Assembly: GCF_026153455.1 (NCBI RefSeq)
Contig: NZ_CP110629.1
Coordinates: forward strand, 3,410,001-3,474,000
From: Marinimicrobium sp. C6131
GTDB lineage: Bacteria; Pseudomonadota; Gammaproteobacteria; Pseudomonadales; Cellvibrionaceae
Direction of reading: 5' to 3'
DNA length: 64,000 nt
Shown here in pieces: positions 16,110 to 24,741 of the stretch (positions are counted from its first letter, which is position 1; every line of letters begins with the position of its first letter). A program made the translations under genes and the position numbers. A model generated the notes under the pieces. The model was not told the DNA's origin and did no database searches. It saw only the letters and a list, made by a program, of their open reading frames with translations.

Positions 16110-17483
16110 ATGTTGATTCAGATTGCCCGCGCCAGCCTCTGGAACCGACGTACCACTGTGGCCTTGACGCTGCTGGCCCTGAGTATTGGTGTTGCGCTGC
16201 TTCTGGGGATCGATCATTTGCGCCATCAGGCCAAGGACAGCTTCCGGCAGACCCTCTCCGGCACCGATCTGATTGTGGGGCCACGGGGTGGCCAGACCAA
16301 CCTGCTGCTCTACTCGGTATTCCAGATGGGGCAGCCCGGCACCAGCTTGAGCCCGAGCGCGTTTGAGCGCCTGGCGCACCATCCGATGGTGGACTGGGCG
16401 GTGCCCATTGCGTTGGGCGATACGGTCCAGGGCTTTCCCGTTTTTGCGACCCATTGGTCCTACTTCGAACACTACCGGTATGGTGAGCGTCAACCCCTGG
16501 CGTTTGCCCGGGGCCGGCCTTTTGCGGCCCACAGCGGGGATGAAGTGGTACTGGGCGCGACGGCGGCCCGCGAGCTGGGTTACGGGGTGGGGGATTCGCT
16601 GGTGGTGGCCCACGGCAGCGCCGGGGTGAGCTTCACCCACCACGATGATCATCCCATGACGGTGGTTGGCATTCTTGAACCCACCGGCACGCCCGCGGAT
16701 CGGCGGGTGCATATGACCCTGTTGGCCATGGAGAGTCTGCATGGGGGCGAAGCTCACGACGCCCACCCTAATCACGCTGAGCACAGCGCCGAGAGCCATG
16801 AAGAGCCGCACGGTCACGACGATCCTGGTCAGAATTCTCACGACCACAGTGATCATGGGCATGAGCATCACGAGCCGGACCATCATGACCATCACGGCGG
16901 CGATCATGGCGGGGCGCTGGAGCCGGTACCGGGCAACATCAATGCCGTTTTACTGGGTCTGAAAAGCCGGCCCATGGTCTTCGTCCTTCAGCGGGAACTG
17001 AACACCGCCCGGGAGGAACCCATGACCGCAGTTCTCCCCGGGGTGGCGCTGACCGAGCTCTGGCAACTGCTGGCGGTCGCGGAAAATCTGCTGTACCTGA
17101 TCAGCTTCCTGGTGTTGCTGGCGACGCTGGCGGGGATGATGACCATGCTGCTGGCGTCCATGGGGGAGCGACGACGGGAACTGGCCATACTGCGTACGGT
17201 GGGGGCCAGCGGCCTGACCCTGATGGTGCTCATTGAGCTGGAAGTCGCGCTGATCACGCTGCTCAGTCTGGTGCTCGGAACCCTGTTGTTGATGGCGGGA
17301 TTGGCGCTCGCCCAGCCCTGGCTGGCGAGTGAGTTCGGATTGTTTATCGCGATTAATCCGATGGGCGCACAGACCGCGTATCTAATGCTGGGCATACTGG
17401 GGCTCGCTCTGTTGATGGGGCTGGTGCCGGCGCTGGCGGCTTATCGGCGCGCCCTGGCGGCGGGGCTGAACCCCCGCCAGTGA
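16110..17483 (+). CDS. FtsX/MacB-type permease with His-rich periplasmic loop
   Basis: 457 residues, with GGGGAGG upstream. One N-terminal helix (about 15-33), a large periplasmic domain and three C-terminal helices (about 325-450) give the FtsX topology. Around residues 213-271 a segment is dominated by His and Asp, plus HHDDH near 181. Such loops bind zinc. It is coupled to the ATPase, faces a DUF3299 gene and follows a Zur-controlled COG0523 gene, so a role in zinc handling is inferred. It may move a zinc-binding lipoprotein or load a periplasmic carrier. Confidence 0.85.
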   Translation: MLIQIARASLWNRRTTVALTLLALSIGVALLLGIDHLRHQAKDSFRQTLSGTDLIVGPRGGQTNLLLYSVFQMGQPGTSLSPSAFERLAHHPMVDWAVPIALGDTVQGFPVFATHWSYFEHYRYGERQPLAFARGRPFAAHSGDEVVLGATAARELGYGVGDSLVVAHGSAGVSFTHHDDHPMTVVGILEPTGTPADRRVHMTLLAMESLHGGEAHDAHPNHAEHSAESHEEPHGHDDPGQNSHDHSDHGHEHHEPDHHDHHGGDHGGALEPVPGNINAVLLGLKSRPMVFVLQRELNTAREEPMTAVLPGVALTELWQLLAVAENLLYLISFLVLLATLAGMMTMLLASMGERRRELAILRTVGASGLTLMVLIELEVALITLLSLVLGTLLLMAGLALAQPWLASEFGLFIAINPMGAQTAYLMLGILGLALLMGLVPALAAYRRALAAGLNPRQ

Positions 17484-17594
17484 CGTGACCGGGCGGGGCG
17501 GAAAATTGTCCCCAAGGGAACCGTAAATTACGCTATTGTTAGGACTGTGTGGGCCGGAGTTCGAGCCCGACGTTGGAGAATAAGGGAGAAGGTT

Positions 17595-20009
17595 ATGGTA
17601 TTGCTGTCCATTGTAGTGCTGTTGGTGGTTATCGGCGTGGTCATCTATCGGCGCATTCCGCTGCCGCTGGGCTCCGCTGCGGTGGCCCTGACCTGGTATC
17701 TGCTGGGTTATTTGACTCCGGCCTTCTGGTCTCTGTGGCTGGTGGTGCCACTGGCGGCGGTTCTCCTGATTCTCAATGTCCCGGCGCTGCGCCGGCCCCT
17801 GTTGTCCAGGCCGGTGTTTCAGGTGCTGGGCAAAGCCATGCCGAGCATGAGCACCACCGAGCGCGAGGCGCTGGAGGCGGGCACCACCTGGTGGGAAAAA
17901 GACTTGTTCAGCGGCCGGCCCGACTGGCACGAGTTTGCGCAAATCGGCTTGCCGCAACTGACCCAGGAAGAGCAGCGCTTCCTCGATAATGAAGTGGAAG
18001 AGCTCTGCGGCATGCTCGATGAGTTCGAGATCCACCATCATCGGAAGGATCTGCCGGAAGAGGCCTGGCAGTTTCTGAAAGACAAGGGCTTCCTGGGCCT
18101 GATCATCCCGAAAGAGTTTGGTGGTAAGGACTTTGGACCTTACGCCCAGAGCCGGATCATGAGCAAGATCGCCAGTCGCTCCGGCACCACCGCCGTGACC
18201 GCCATGGTGCCCAACTCCCTGGGCCCGGGTGAGCTGCTGATGAAATACGGCACCGACGAACAGAAACAGCGCTGGCTCCCCGGGCTGGCCAACGGGACCG
18301 AAATTCCGTGCTTTGGTCTGACCGGGCCGGAAGCGGGCTCCGACGCCGGCTCCATTCCGGATGTGGGCATTGTCTGCAAAGGTGAGTTTGAAGGGAAAGA
18401 GGTGTTGGGCCTCAAGCTGACCTTCAGCAAACGCTGGATCACCCTCGCGCCGGTGGCCACCGTGGTGGGCCTGGCGTTCAAACTGCACGATCCCGAGGGG
18501 CTGCTCGGTGATTCCAGCAAATCCGACTACGGCATTACCTGTGCCCTGCTGCCCGCCAACCATCCCGGAGTGGAAATCGGCAAGCGCCACCATCCGGGCT
18601 CGCCCTTTATGAACGGTCCGATCAAGGGCCAGGACGTGTTCATTCCGGTGGACTGGATCATTGGTGGCGCGCCCATGGCCGGCAAGGGTTGGCGCATGCT
18701 GATTGAGTGTCTCGGTGCCGGGCGCGGCATCTCGCTGCCGGCTCTGGCCACCGCCAGCGGGGAAATGCTCTATCGCACCGTGGGTGCCTACGCGCGTATC
18801 CGTCGCCAATTCAACACCGAAGTGGGCAAGTTCGAAGGGGTGCAGGAAGCGACGGCGGATATCGCCTGCTGCGCCTACACCATGGAAGCCTTCCGTCAGA
18901 TGGTGACCAAAGGGCTGGAAACCGGCTCGCCTTCCGTCATGACCGCCATGGCCAAGTACCATGCCACCGAAATGATGCGCCGCGTGGTCAATCACAGCAT
19001 GGATGTGGTGGGTGGCCGCGCCATCCAGCACGGCCCGCGCAACTTCCTGGCGTTGCCCTACCAGAGTGTGCCGGTGGCCATCACGGTGGAGGGCGCGAAC
19101 ATTCTGACCCGCTCCTTGATGATCTTCGGCCAGGGCGCCATGCGCTGTCACCCCTACCTGTTCGACGAACTGCAGGCCATTCAGGCCAGCGATCAGGAAC
19201 AGGGGCTGAAAGATTTCGACAAGCTGTTCATCCGCCACATGGGGCACCTGTTCAGTAACCTGCTACGGGTCAAGGTGTTTGGCATCACCCGTGCCCGTTT
19301 CAGCGGCGTGCCGGAAAACGCGAATGCGTTCAGTCGCCGCTGGTACCAGCGCATCAACCTGCTCAGTGCCGGCCTTGCGGTCACCTCGGATATGGCTCTG
19401 GGCATTCTCGGTGGCGACCTGAAGCGCCGGGAACTGTTGTCCGCGCGACTGGGTGATGTGCACAGTCAGCTGTTTATTGCCTGTGCCATTCTGAAATACC
19501 ATTCGGCCCATGCCCGTACCGACGAAGAGGATGCCCACGCCGACTACGCCTTGCGTCACGCCCTCTACACCGCCCAGGAAGCGCTGTATGACTTCTACCG
19601 CAACTTCCCGAAGCGCACCATGGCCTGCGCGCTCAAGTGGATGGTATTCCCCCTCGGCCGGATTCTCACCAAGCCAGACGACAATGCCATCCGCACGCTC
19701 GGCGGTCTGATCCTGGAAGACAACCCGGTGCGCAAAGCCTTCCGCCCGTTTGTGTATGAAAACGATAAGGCCGACGACCCCATTGGCCGGGTGGAAACCA
19801 CCTACCAGATGTTGCTCTCATTGGAGCCCACCTGGAGCACCTTTGTTCGCGCCCAGGCGAAAGGGGAGCTGACCGGGGACACCCTGGATGAGCGACTGAA
19901 TGATGCCGCCGCGAAAGGCCTGATCCGCAACGAGGACATTGCCCGGCTCAAAGAGTACGACGCAAAACGCTACGATTGCCTGCTCACCGACGCGTTCGAT
20001 AAGTTGTAG
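17595..20009 (+). CDS. fadE: Acyl-CoA dehydrogenase FadE
   Basis: 804 residues, the length of gammaproteobacterial FadE. Two N-terminal hydrophobic helices (about 1-60) precede the acyl-CoA dehydrogenase core. Motifs include LIIPKEFGGKDFGPYAQS, GLTGPEAGSDAGS and ITVEGANILTRSLMIFGQG, then a C-terminal DUF1974-type extension. It catalyses the first step of fatty acid beta-oxidation at the inner membrane. The ATG at 17595 has GGAGAAGG just upstream and begins the membrane segment. It stands alone between the zinc block and the accessory operon. Confidence 0.95.
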   Translation: MVLLSIVVLLVVIGVVIYRRIPLPLGSAAVALTWYLLGYLTPAFWSLWLVVPLAAVLLILNVPALRRPLLSRPVFQVLGKAMPSMSTTEREALEAGTTWWEKDLFSGRPDWHEFAQIGLPQLTQEEQRFLDNEVEELCGMLDEFEIHHHRKDLPEEAWQFLKDKGFLGLIIPKEFGGKDFGPYAQSRIMSKIASRSGTTAVTAMVPNSLGPGELLMKYGTDEQKQRWLPGLANGTEIPCFGLTGPEAGSDAGSIPDVGIVCKGEFEGKEVLGLKLTFSKRWITLAPVATVVGLAFKLHDPEGLLGDSSKSDYGITCALLPANHPGVEIGKRHHPGSPFMNGPIKGQDVFIPVDWIIGGAPMAGKGWRMLIECLGAGRGISLPALATASGEMLYRTVGAYARIRRQFNTEVGKFEGVQEATADIACCAYTMEAFRQMVTKGLETGSPSVMTAMAKYHATEMMRRVVNHSMDVVGGRAIQHGPRNFLALPYQSVPVAITVEGANILTRSLMIFGQGAMRCHPYLFDELQAIQASDQEQGLKDFDKLFIRHMGHLFSNLLRVKVFGITRARFSGVPENANAFSRRWYQRINLLSAGLAVTSDMALGILGGDLKRRELLSARLGDVHSQLFIACAILKYHSAHARTDEEDAHADYALRHALYTAQEALYDFYRNFPKRTMACALKWMVFPLGRILTKPDDNAIRTLGGLILEDNPVRKAFRPFVYENDKADDPIGRVETTYQMLLSLEPTWSTFVRAQAKGELTGDTLDERLNDAAAKGLIRNEDIARLKEYDAKRYDCLLTDAFDKL

Positions 20010-20025
20010 GAACTCGACGCAGGTT

Positions 20026-20134
20026 TCGTGGATTACATACGGCGGATGCGCTGCACTCCGATGCGTCGGACCGATCCGTCCTACAGGGAGGCTCGCAAGG
20101 TTTGCGTAGGGCGGATTACGTTGCGCTTATCCTG
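20026..20134. repeat. REP-like palindromic repeat region
   Basis: The short convergent gap after fadE is filled by GCGGAT-containing segments: CGGCGGATGCGC (about 20041-20052) and GTAGGGCGGATTACG (about 20107-20121) followed by GCGCTTATCC. The same cores occur at 63511-63551, so this looks like a dispersed extragenic palindrome. Confidence 0.5.
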
Positions 20135-21374
20135 CTGACTGTGCCGGCCGAAGGCGGCGTGTGACGCGCCGGGTTACTCGTTTACCCACTGACATCAACG
20201 CTCTGCCCACCGACACAAAGAACGGTTTTGGATCGTCCAGACACCAATATTGAAAGACGTTTCGCCCCAGCAGAGAGCGAAGCCACGCCCAGGTACTCCA
20301 GTCCCCGTGTTTTCGATAGTCGAGAAACGCCCGGATATCGTGACTGAAGAAAACGTAGTTCACACCTTCCTCTTGCCGGGGGCGAGGTGGCAGTTGAATT
20401 CCGAGTGTTTCCAGGCAAGCCAGGTAGGGCAGGTTCACTCCGCAACGTTCCGCCAGCAGATTCCAGGAGCTGGCCCTAGGATTTATCTCCAGCAGCTTGA
20501 ACGCGCCCGTGCGGCTGTCTTGCTTGAATTGCAGGAGCGCCATGCCGGTGTAGTGAAGTTTTCGTAAAATGTCGATACCAGAGGATACGAGCTCCGGTAC
20601 ATACACACTTCGAACGAAACAGCCGATACCGGCGTATGTGGGGTAGGTTCGAATCTTCTGACCCGTAAAATACGCGACGGGTTCGCCCTGATGGTCCATG
20701 TAAATGTGAAGCGAGTAAAGTCGATCATCCCTTCCGGGAATATAATCCTGAATGGCCATGTCTTTATTCAACGGTGCAATGGCTCTGTATCGGGCAATCA
20801 AGGCCTCCGGTGTATCGATGACCAATGCTTTCTTTTCATCCACAATGCGTTGTATTTCCGGTTGACTCCAGGTTTGGGGTATTAGTGGCTTGAGAATGGT
20901 TGGATAACTGATCGAGCGAGAAAGCGTTAACAGCTCGTCGAAGTCGTTGGGCGTGTAGGTATGGGGGATCGGAAAGTTCAGGTGCCTGGCAAACTCGAAA
21001 AATTTTCCTTTATCAAGGCAGGTGTCAATGAGCTCCCGAGTAGATAAGAACAGATGGAAATAAGGTTCCAGCTTATCTCTGAGGTCTGATAGCACCGTCA
21101 GATCCGGATCAGCGGTGGGGAAAATGATGGGCTTATGCGATTCGGATTCAGCGATTCTCATAAGACACGTCAGTGCGGAATCCGGGTTCTGGGTAAACCC
21201 GGGCTCACAGATCATCCGCTCGGCGTAGCGGGAGTGCTGGGCGATACTGGATGGGTATTCGGAAAGAAGAATGACGGAAACACCCGAGCGGCCCAGCGCC
21301 CTGACGACGCCAAGGTCCCCCTGGGAGCCTCCCATACAGGAGGTGACTATCACTTTGTTGGGAAATGCGGCCAT
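20127..21374 (-). CDS. ATP-grasp family ligase
   Basis: 415 residues. The N-terminus is a pre-ATP-grasp fold (VIVTSCMGGSQGDLGVVRALGRSG). Motifs such as YPTILKP, MAIQDYIPGRDD and FKLLEINPRASSW (metal-binding Glu-Asn) mark the ATP-grasp domain. Family members join a carboxylate to an amine or thiol through an acyl phosphate. A paralogue of similar design is at 57849. Good ribosome-binding site (AGGGGGC). Its start overlaps the previous stop as TAATG, so it is last in a coupled operon. Substrate unknown; decoration of a polysaccharide or making a peptide-like product is inferred. Confidence 0.85.
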   Translation of the reverse strand: MAAFPNKVIVTSCMGGSQGDLGVVRALGRSGVSVILLSEYPSSIAQHSRYAERMICEPGFTQNPDSALTCLMRIAESESHKPIIFPTADPDLTVLSDLRDKLEPYFHLFLSTRELIDTCLDKGKFFEFARHLNFPIPHTYTPNDFDELLTLSRSISYPTILKPLIPQTWSQPEIQRIVDEKKALVIDTPEALIARYRAIAPLNKDMAIQDYIPGRDDRLYSLHIYMDHQGEPVAYFTGQKIRTYPTYAGIGCFVRSVYVPELVSSGIDILRKLHYTGMALLQFKQDSRTGAFKLLEINPRASSWNLLAERCGVNLPYLACLETLGIQLPPRPRQEEGVNYVFFSHDIRAFLDYRKHGDWSTWAWLRSLLGRNVFQYWCLDDPKPFFVSVGRALMSVGKRVTRRVTRRLRPAQSAG

Positions 21375-22594
21375 TACTGCCCCCTGGAATTCATTATTGA
21401 TGTAAGCTGGCGACCATATCGCCGAGTGATTCTCAGCAGATATCGTATTGCTGATAGCAGGTAACTGATCATAAGCAATGGTCGACTGAACAAACAGTAG
21501 CCGTTCACTATGTGGGCCCGATCGGGCCAGAATTTTTCGATATAGGAATCATGGGACGAGCCGCTGTCGACATAGTGAACGGAGTTTCTGTTACGATCCA
21601 GATAGTGCAAAAATTCATATTCATTCAACATGCCAGGGCTGAACGATCGGAAATCGACATCCCAGGATACTTTGAAGGCGAACACCCTGTTATCTATGCG
21701 GAAATTGCAGGTGGACGCAATGATCAACTCGTCAATGAGTATTTCGGTAAAAAATATCCGATTTTCTCTGGAGAAGTTATAGACCATTTCACGAAAGAAA
21801 GCCTCTTCTCTTGGGGAGGATCGGATGGAGGTATTTTGTTCACCCTTCCAGCCCTTATGCTCAAGATCAAGAAATGCCTCAACAGTACATTCCGCAATGT
21901 CTGATCCTTCGACAATCCGCCAGTGATAGACTCCCTTTTTGCCAAGATTTCGTTTGCACCGCTCCAAGTCTTTGACTTTCTTATGGTCCAGCGCACCCAC
22001 CAGGGAGCGTGTCGAGGACCGAAGGTCAATAACCGCCCTTCGGTAGGAGTCATGCAGGTAGACTCCCGAACAAGGCGCATTTGACAGTTGGTGGTAGACA
22101 TTGGAGTTTATGTACAGGTCATCAATATACAACGCTTTATACTTTGATGTCCTTGATCGAAAGTAGTAGGTAATCGTTTCAAACACTTCTTTCTGGTGTG
22201 CCCTGCTGATCAATACGCCACCAATAAAAGAATGAGGGGACTTGAAGAGCGCATAATGGCGAAATGGAAATCGTAGATTTGCGGCTCGCTCGGTGATAAT
22301 CAACATTCCTCTCAAGCAATACCCGGGATCACTGATCGCAACCAGGAGGAGTGATGCCGGATTGCTCAGGTGACGTGCTGCGGGGATTAAGAAGTCAGCG
22401 GATAAATAAGGGTTTGGCTCAGAGGCGTTGGCTTCCAGCGTCTTCCAGCGCTCAATCATCGATGAATCAGTGTCCGCCAGAGGGGTAATCGACACCAGGT
22501 AGCCGTTGGGGGATCTCAGGTCCGAAACGGTGCCGGACCTGACCTCTGGTGTGGCTCCCAAGTTCTCCGATGGGTTCGACGGATGAATGTTCAT
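21374..22594 (-). CDS. FemAB/GNAT-like acyltransferase (Acetyltransf_6 type)
   Basis: 406 residues. The middle and C-terminal parts show the FemAB/BioF2-like GNAT fold: LDHKKVKDLERCKRNLGKKG, FLDLEHKGWKGEQNTSI (the conserved WKG), then FKVSWDVDFRSFSPGMLNEYEF and a late helix pair. Proteins of this kind transfer amino acids or acyl groups, often onto cell-surface polymers. It starts inside the PrpF stop codon (TGATG) and ends in the ATP-grasp start, so the three are translated together. An ATP-grasp enzyme could activate what this one transfers (inference). Confidence 0.78.
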   Translation of the reverse strand: MNIHPSNPSENLGATPEVRSGTVSDLRSPNGYLVSITPLADTDSSMIERWKTLEANASEPNPYLSADFLIPAARHLSNPASLLLVAISDPGYCLRGMLIITERAANLRFPFRHYALFKSPHSFIGGVLISRAHQKEVFETITYYFRSRTSKYKALYIDDLYINSNVYHQLSNAPCSGVYLHDSYRRAVIDLRSSTRSLVGALDHKKVKDLERCKRNLGKKGVYHWRIVEGSDIAECTVEAFLDLEHKGWKGEQNTSIRSSPREEAFFREMVYNFSRENRIFFTEILIDELIIASTCNFRIDNRVFAFKVSWDVDFRSFSPGMLNEYEFLHYLDRNRNSVHYVDSGSSHDSYIEKFWPDRAHIVNGYCLFSRPLLMISYLLSAIRYLLRITRRYGRQLTSIMNSRGQ

Positions 22595-23727
22595 CAGGAA
22601 TATTCTGAAGGGTCGGGAATGAATGCGGTTCCTCGCATGAGGATGCGCGCAGTTCGGGATACCTCAGCGCTGGATATGCGTATTTCTTTAGGCTTCTGCT
22701 CGAAATCCACGGTTGTGCACATCGTTCCGCTGGGGTGCCGGATTCTTATTCTGGCCGGGGACGGGCCCGATGGGCAGAAATTGTGAGCGATCGTTTCGGG
22801 AATGACGGTGGCGGTGGCCAGACAGATTGCACCTGAAACGGCAAACGCCTTGTGGACATTAAAGGGATTTATGACTTTCGCGACGATGTCAGCCTCAGTG
22901 TCTTGCACGTCGGGTGCCGCCAGTACCGCAATCTTGAGGTCTTTCTTGTTCAGCAACCCGCTGCCAGAATCAATGCGGGGTTGGTCACGCATTTTTTCAT
23001 TGAATGCTTCGACCACTCGCTCCCGAGCGGCTTCGGAACATGCTTTGAACGTCATGTTGCAGTCAAGTTCAGCGGGCGTTTCATGCCCGGTAATCCCGAG
23101 CTCTTCTGCCAGAAAGAAGGCATAGAGCGTTCCGGAATCGACGAGTGAATAACTCAGTCGTTGACCGTTACTCAGGGTGATCACAGATAGTGGCTCATCC
23201 ATGGGCAGTAATCTACCGGTTACCGCACCGGCCGGGTCGATAAAGTTCAGTCTGACTTCCGGACCGCTTCCTGGAACGCCATGGATAGTGTAGCTCCCGT
23301 GTAAATCCGGGTTCCCGTGAGCGCTCGGAATGGACGCTATGATCGTTTTTCCGTTGTTCCTGGAATAGATGACAATGGAGGTTTCGGGAGATACAGGGTC
23401 CACCATTCCTTCCATGATGGCGAAATAACCGACCCCCGCAGCCAGGTTTCCACACATGATGCTGTTGTTCAGCGTACCCTCTGAAATACCCACTTCAATG
23501 GATTCATACTCAACGTTGATGCCGGGTCGGCTCGATGGGCAAACCAGGGCCAGCTTGCTGGTCAGGGGGTCTGCACCACCCAGGCCGTCAATCTGCCGAC
23601 TATGGGGGCTTCCGAACAGTTGCAGAATCTGCCGCTTTCTGACGGCCGGATCTTTTGCAAGATCCCCATCCTGAACGAAAATACCCTTGGATGTTCCGCC
23701 CCGAATGATTGAACAAGACAGCTCCAT
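22594..23727 (-). CDS. PrpF-family isomerase (2-methylaconitate isomerase-like)
   Basis: 377 residues. Typical PrpF features: N-terminal RGGTSKGIF, the GLGGADPLTSKLALV segment and the catalytic-type GTLNNSIMCGNLAAGVG stretch with its Cys (about residue 90). PrpF has a diaminopimelate-epimerase fold and normally isomerises 2-methylaconitate in propionate catabolism, next to prpB, prpC and acnD. None of those is here; the neighbours are surface-polymer-type genes. A different substrate is therefore likely. GGGAGGG ribosome-binding site 6 nt before ATG. Confidence 0.85.
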   Translation of the reverse strand: MELSCSIIRGGTSKGIFVQDGDLAKDPAVRKRQILQLFGSPHSRQIDGLGGADPLTSKLALVCPSSRPGINVEYESIEVGISEGTLNNSIMCGNLAAGVGYFAIMEGMVDPVSPETSIVIYSRNNGKTIIASIPSAHGNPDLHGSYTIHGVPGSGPEVRLNFIDPAGAVTGRLLPMDEPLSVITLSNGQRLSYSLVDSGTLYAFFLAEELGITGHETPAELDCNMTFKACSEAARERVVEAFNEKMRDQPRIDSGSGLLNKKDLKIAVLAAPDVQDTEADIVAKVINPFNVHKAFAVSGAICLATATVIPETIAHNFCPSGPSPARIRIRHPSGTMCTTVDFEQKPKEIRISSAEVSRTARILMRGTAFIPDPSEYS

Positions 23728-23748
23728 GGGATGCCCTCCCGAAAGGGG

Positions 23749-24564
23749 TTACAGGTCTTTGTTGGGTTTACGGTATATCCACAAGCTCACATCAGCCAGC
23801 CATTTACCCAGCGAACGGTGTAAATGAACGGAGTTAAGTAAGCGATCAATGGCTCGGTCGAGATTTATCGATCGGCGGTGAGAAAAAATCGTTTTGCCGT
23901 TCCAGCGAAAGGGACCCATACCGATACTGGTGTGGGTAAGATACTCAAAACCTTCTCGTTCTATGTCAGAGCGGACCGCCTTGAATTTGAGGAAACGGCC
24001 TACCGAATGGTCTTCATCGTGCTTTCTGAGTAACCATTTGATGAACGTCTTCAATCCGATAATCGGGTCAAAGAGCACCGGGTTGTATTTGTTCCTGAAA
24101 CTGATGATCAACGTACCGCCGGGCTTTATTATTCGATACAGTTCTTTAAGCGCAGGCTGATAGTCCTGAATGTAGCTAATGACGCCAAGACAAACAATGA
24201 TGTCGAAATGGTTGTCGGGGAAAGGGAGAGCCTGGCAGTCCGCCTGAAGCAAGGCGGCATTGTGCTGTTGGGACTGATTGAGAACGTCCCGGGAGAAGCG
24301 GAGCATGTCAAAGGAGTAGTCCAGCCCGATGCAGTCACGATCATTCGCCAGCAGGCGGCTGACCACGGGGGCGGCTCCGCAACCGACATCAATGATCGTG
24401 GAGTCTGGAGTCGAATGAGACAGAACGTAATTTACGGTAAAGTCCCGCCGGCTCTGAAAAAGATGCTCTTCAAAGGTGACCGGATGACCGCGATACAGGT
24501 CGTTCCACAGTTTCCCGTCCTTGCGGCCGGAAAACATACTGGTTACTTCGTCTCGCCACGCCAT
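23749..24564 (-). CDS. Class I SAM-dependent methyltransferase
   Basis: 271 residues from ATG 24564 (AAGGA 9 nt upstream; ATG 24570 is only 3 nt from it). Motif I IIDVGCGAAPVV (about 55-66), motif II CIGLDYS, the ADCQALPFPDNHFDIIVCLGV acidic segment and LYRIIKPGGTLIISF show a Rossmann Methyltransf_11-type domain. The C-terminal 90 residues are basic and aromatic and may bind the acceptor. The acceptor is unknown. It lies 21 bp before PrpF and after a gap of 177 bp behind the protease gene that has no clear terminator. Confidence 0.85.
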   Translation of the reverse strand: MAWRDEVTSMFSGRKDGKLWNDLYRGHPVTFEEHLFQSRRDFTVNYVLSHSTPDSTIIDVGCGAAPVVSRLLANDRDCIGLDYSFDMLRFSRDVLNQSQQHNAALLQADCQALPFPDNHFDIIVCLGVISYIQDYQPALKELYRIIKPGGTLIISFRNKYNPVLFDPIIGLKTFIKWLLRKHDEDHSVGRFLKFKAVRSDIEREGFEYLTHTSIGMGPFRWNGKTIFSHRRSINLDRAIDRLLNSVHLHRSLGKWLADVSLWIYRKPNKDL

Positions 24565-24741
24565 AAACATGCTTCCTTACGGAATGATTATGAGCGTCAC
24601 CAGAGACTGCAAGAGTCACGGAACCGTGGCTCCTCCGTGGGCGCCGAAATGTGTATTCATGCGTCTGAGTATAGGCAGCCATTCGAGGGGTTGGCAACTG
24701 ACGGTTTTTTTATCACTTGGGCATTTCGGAGGGTTACGGCT

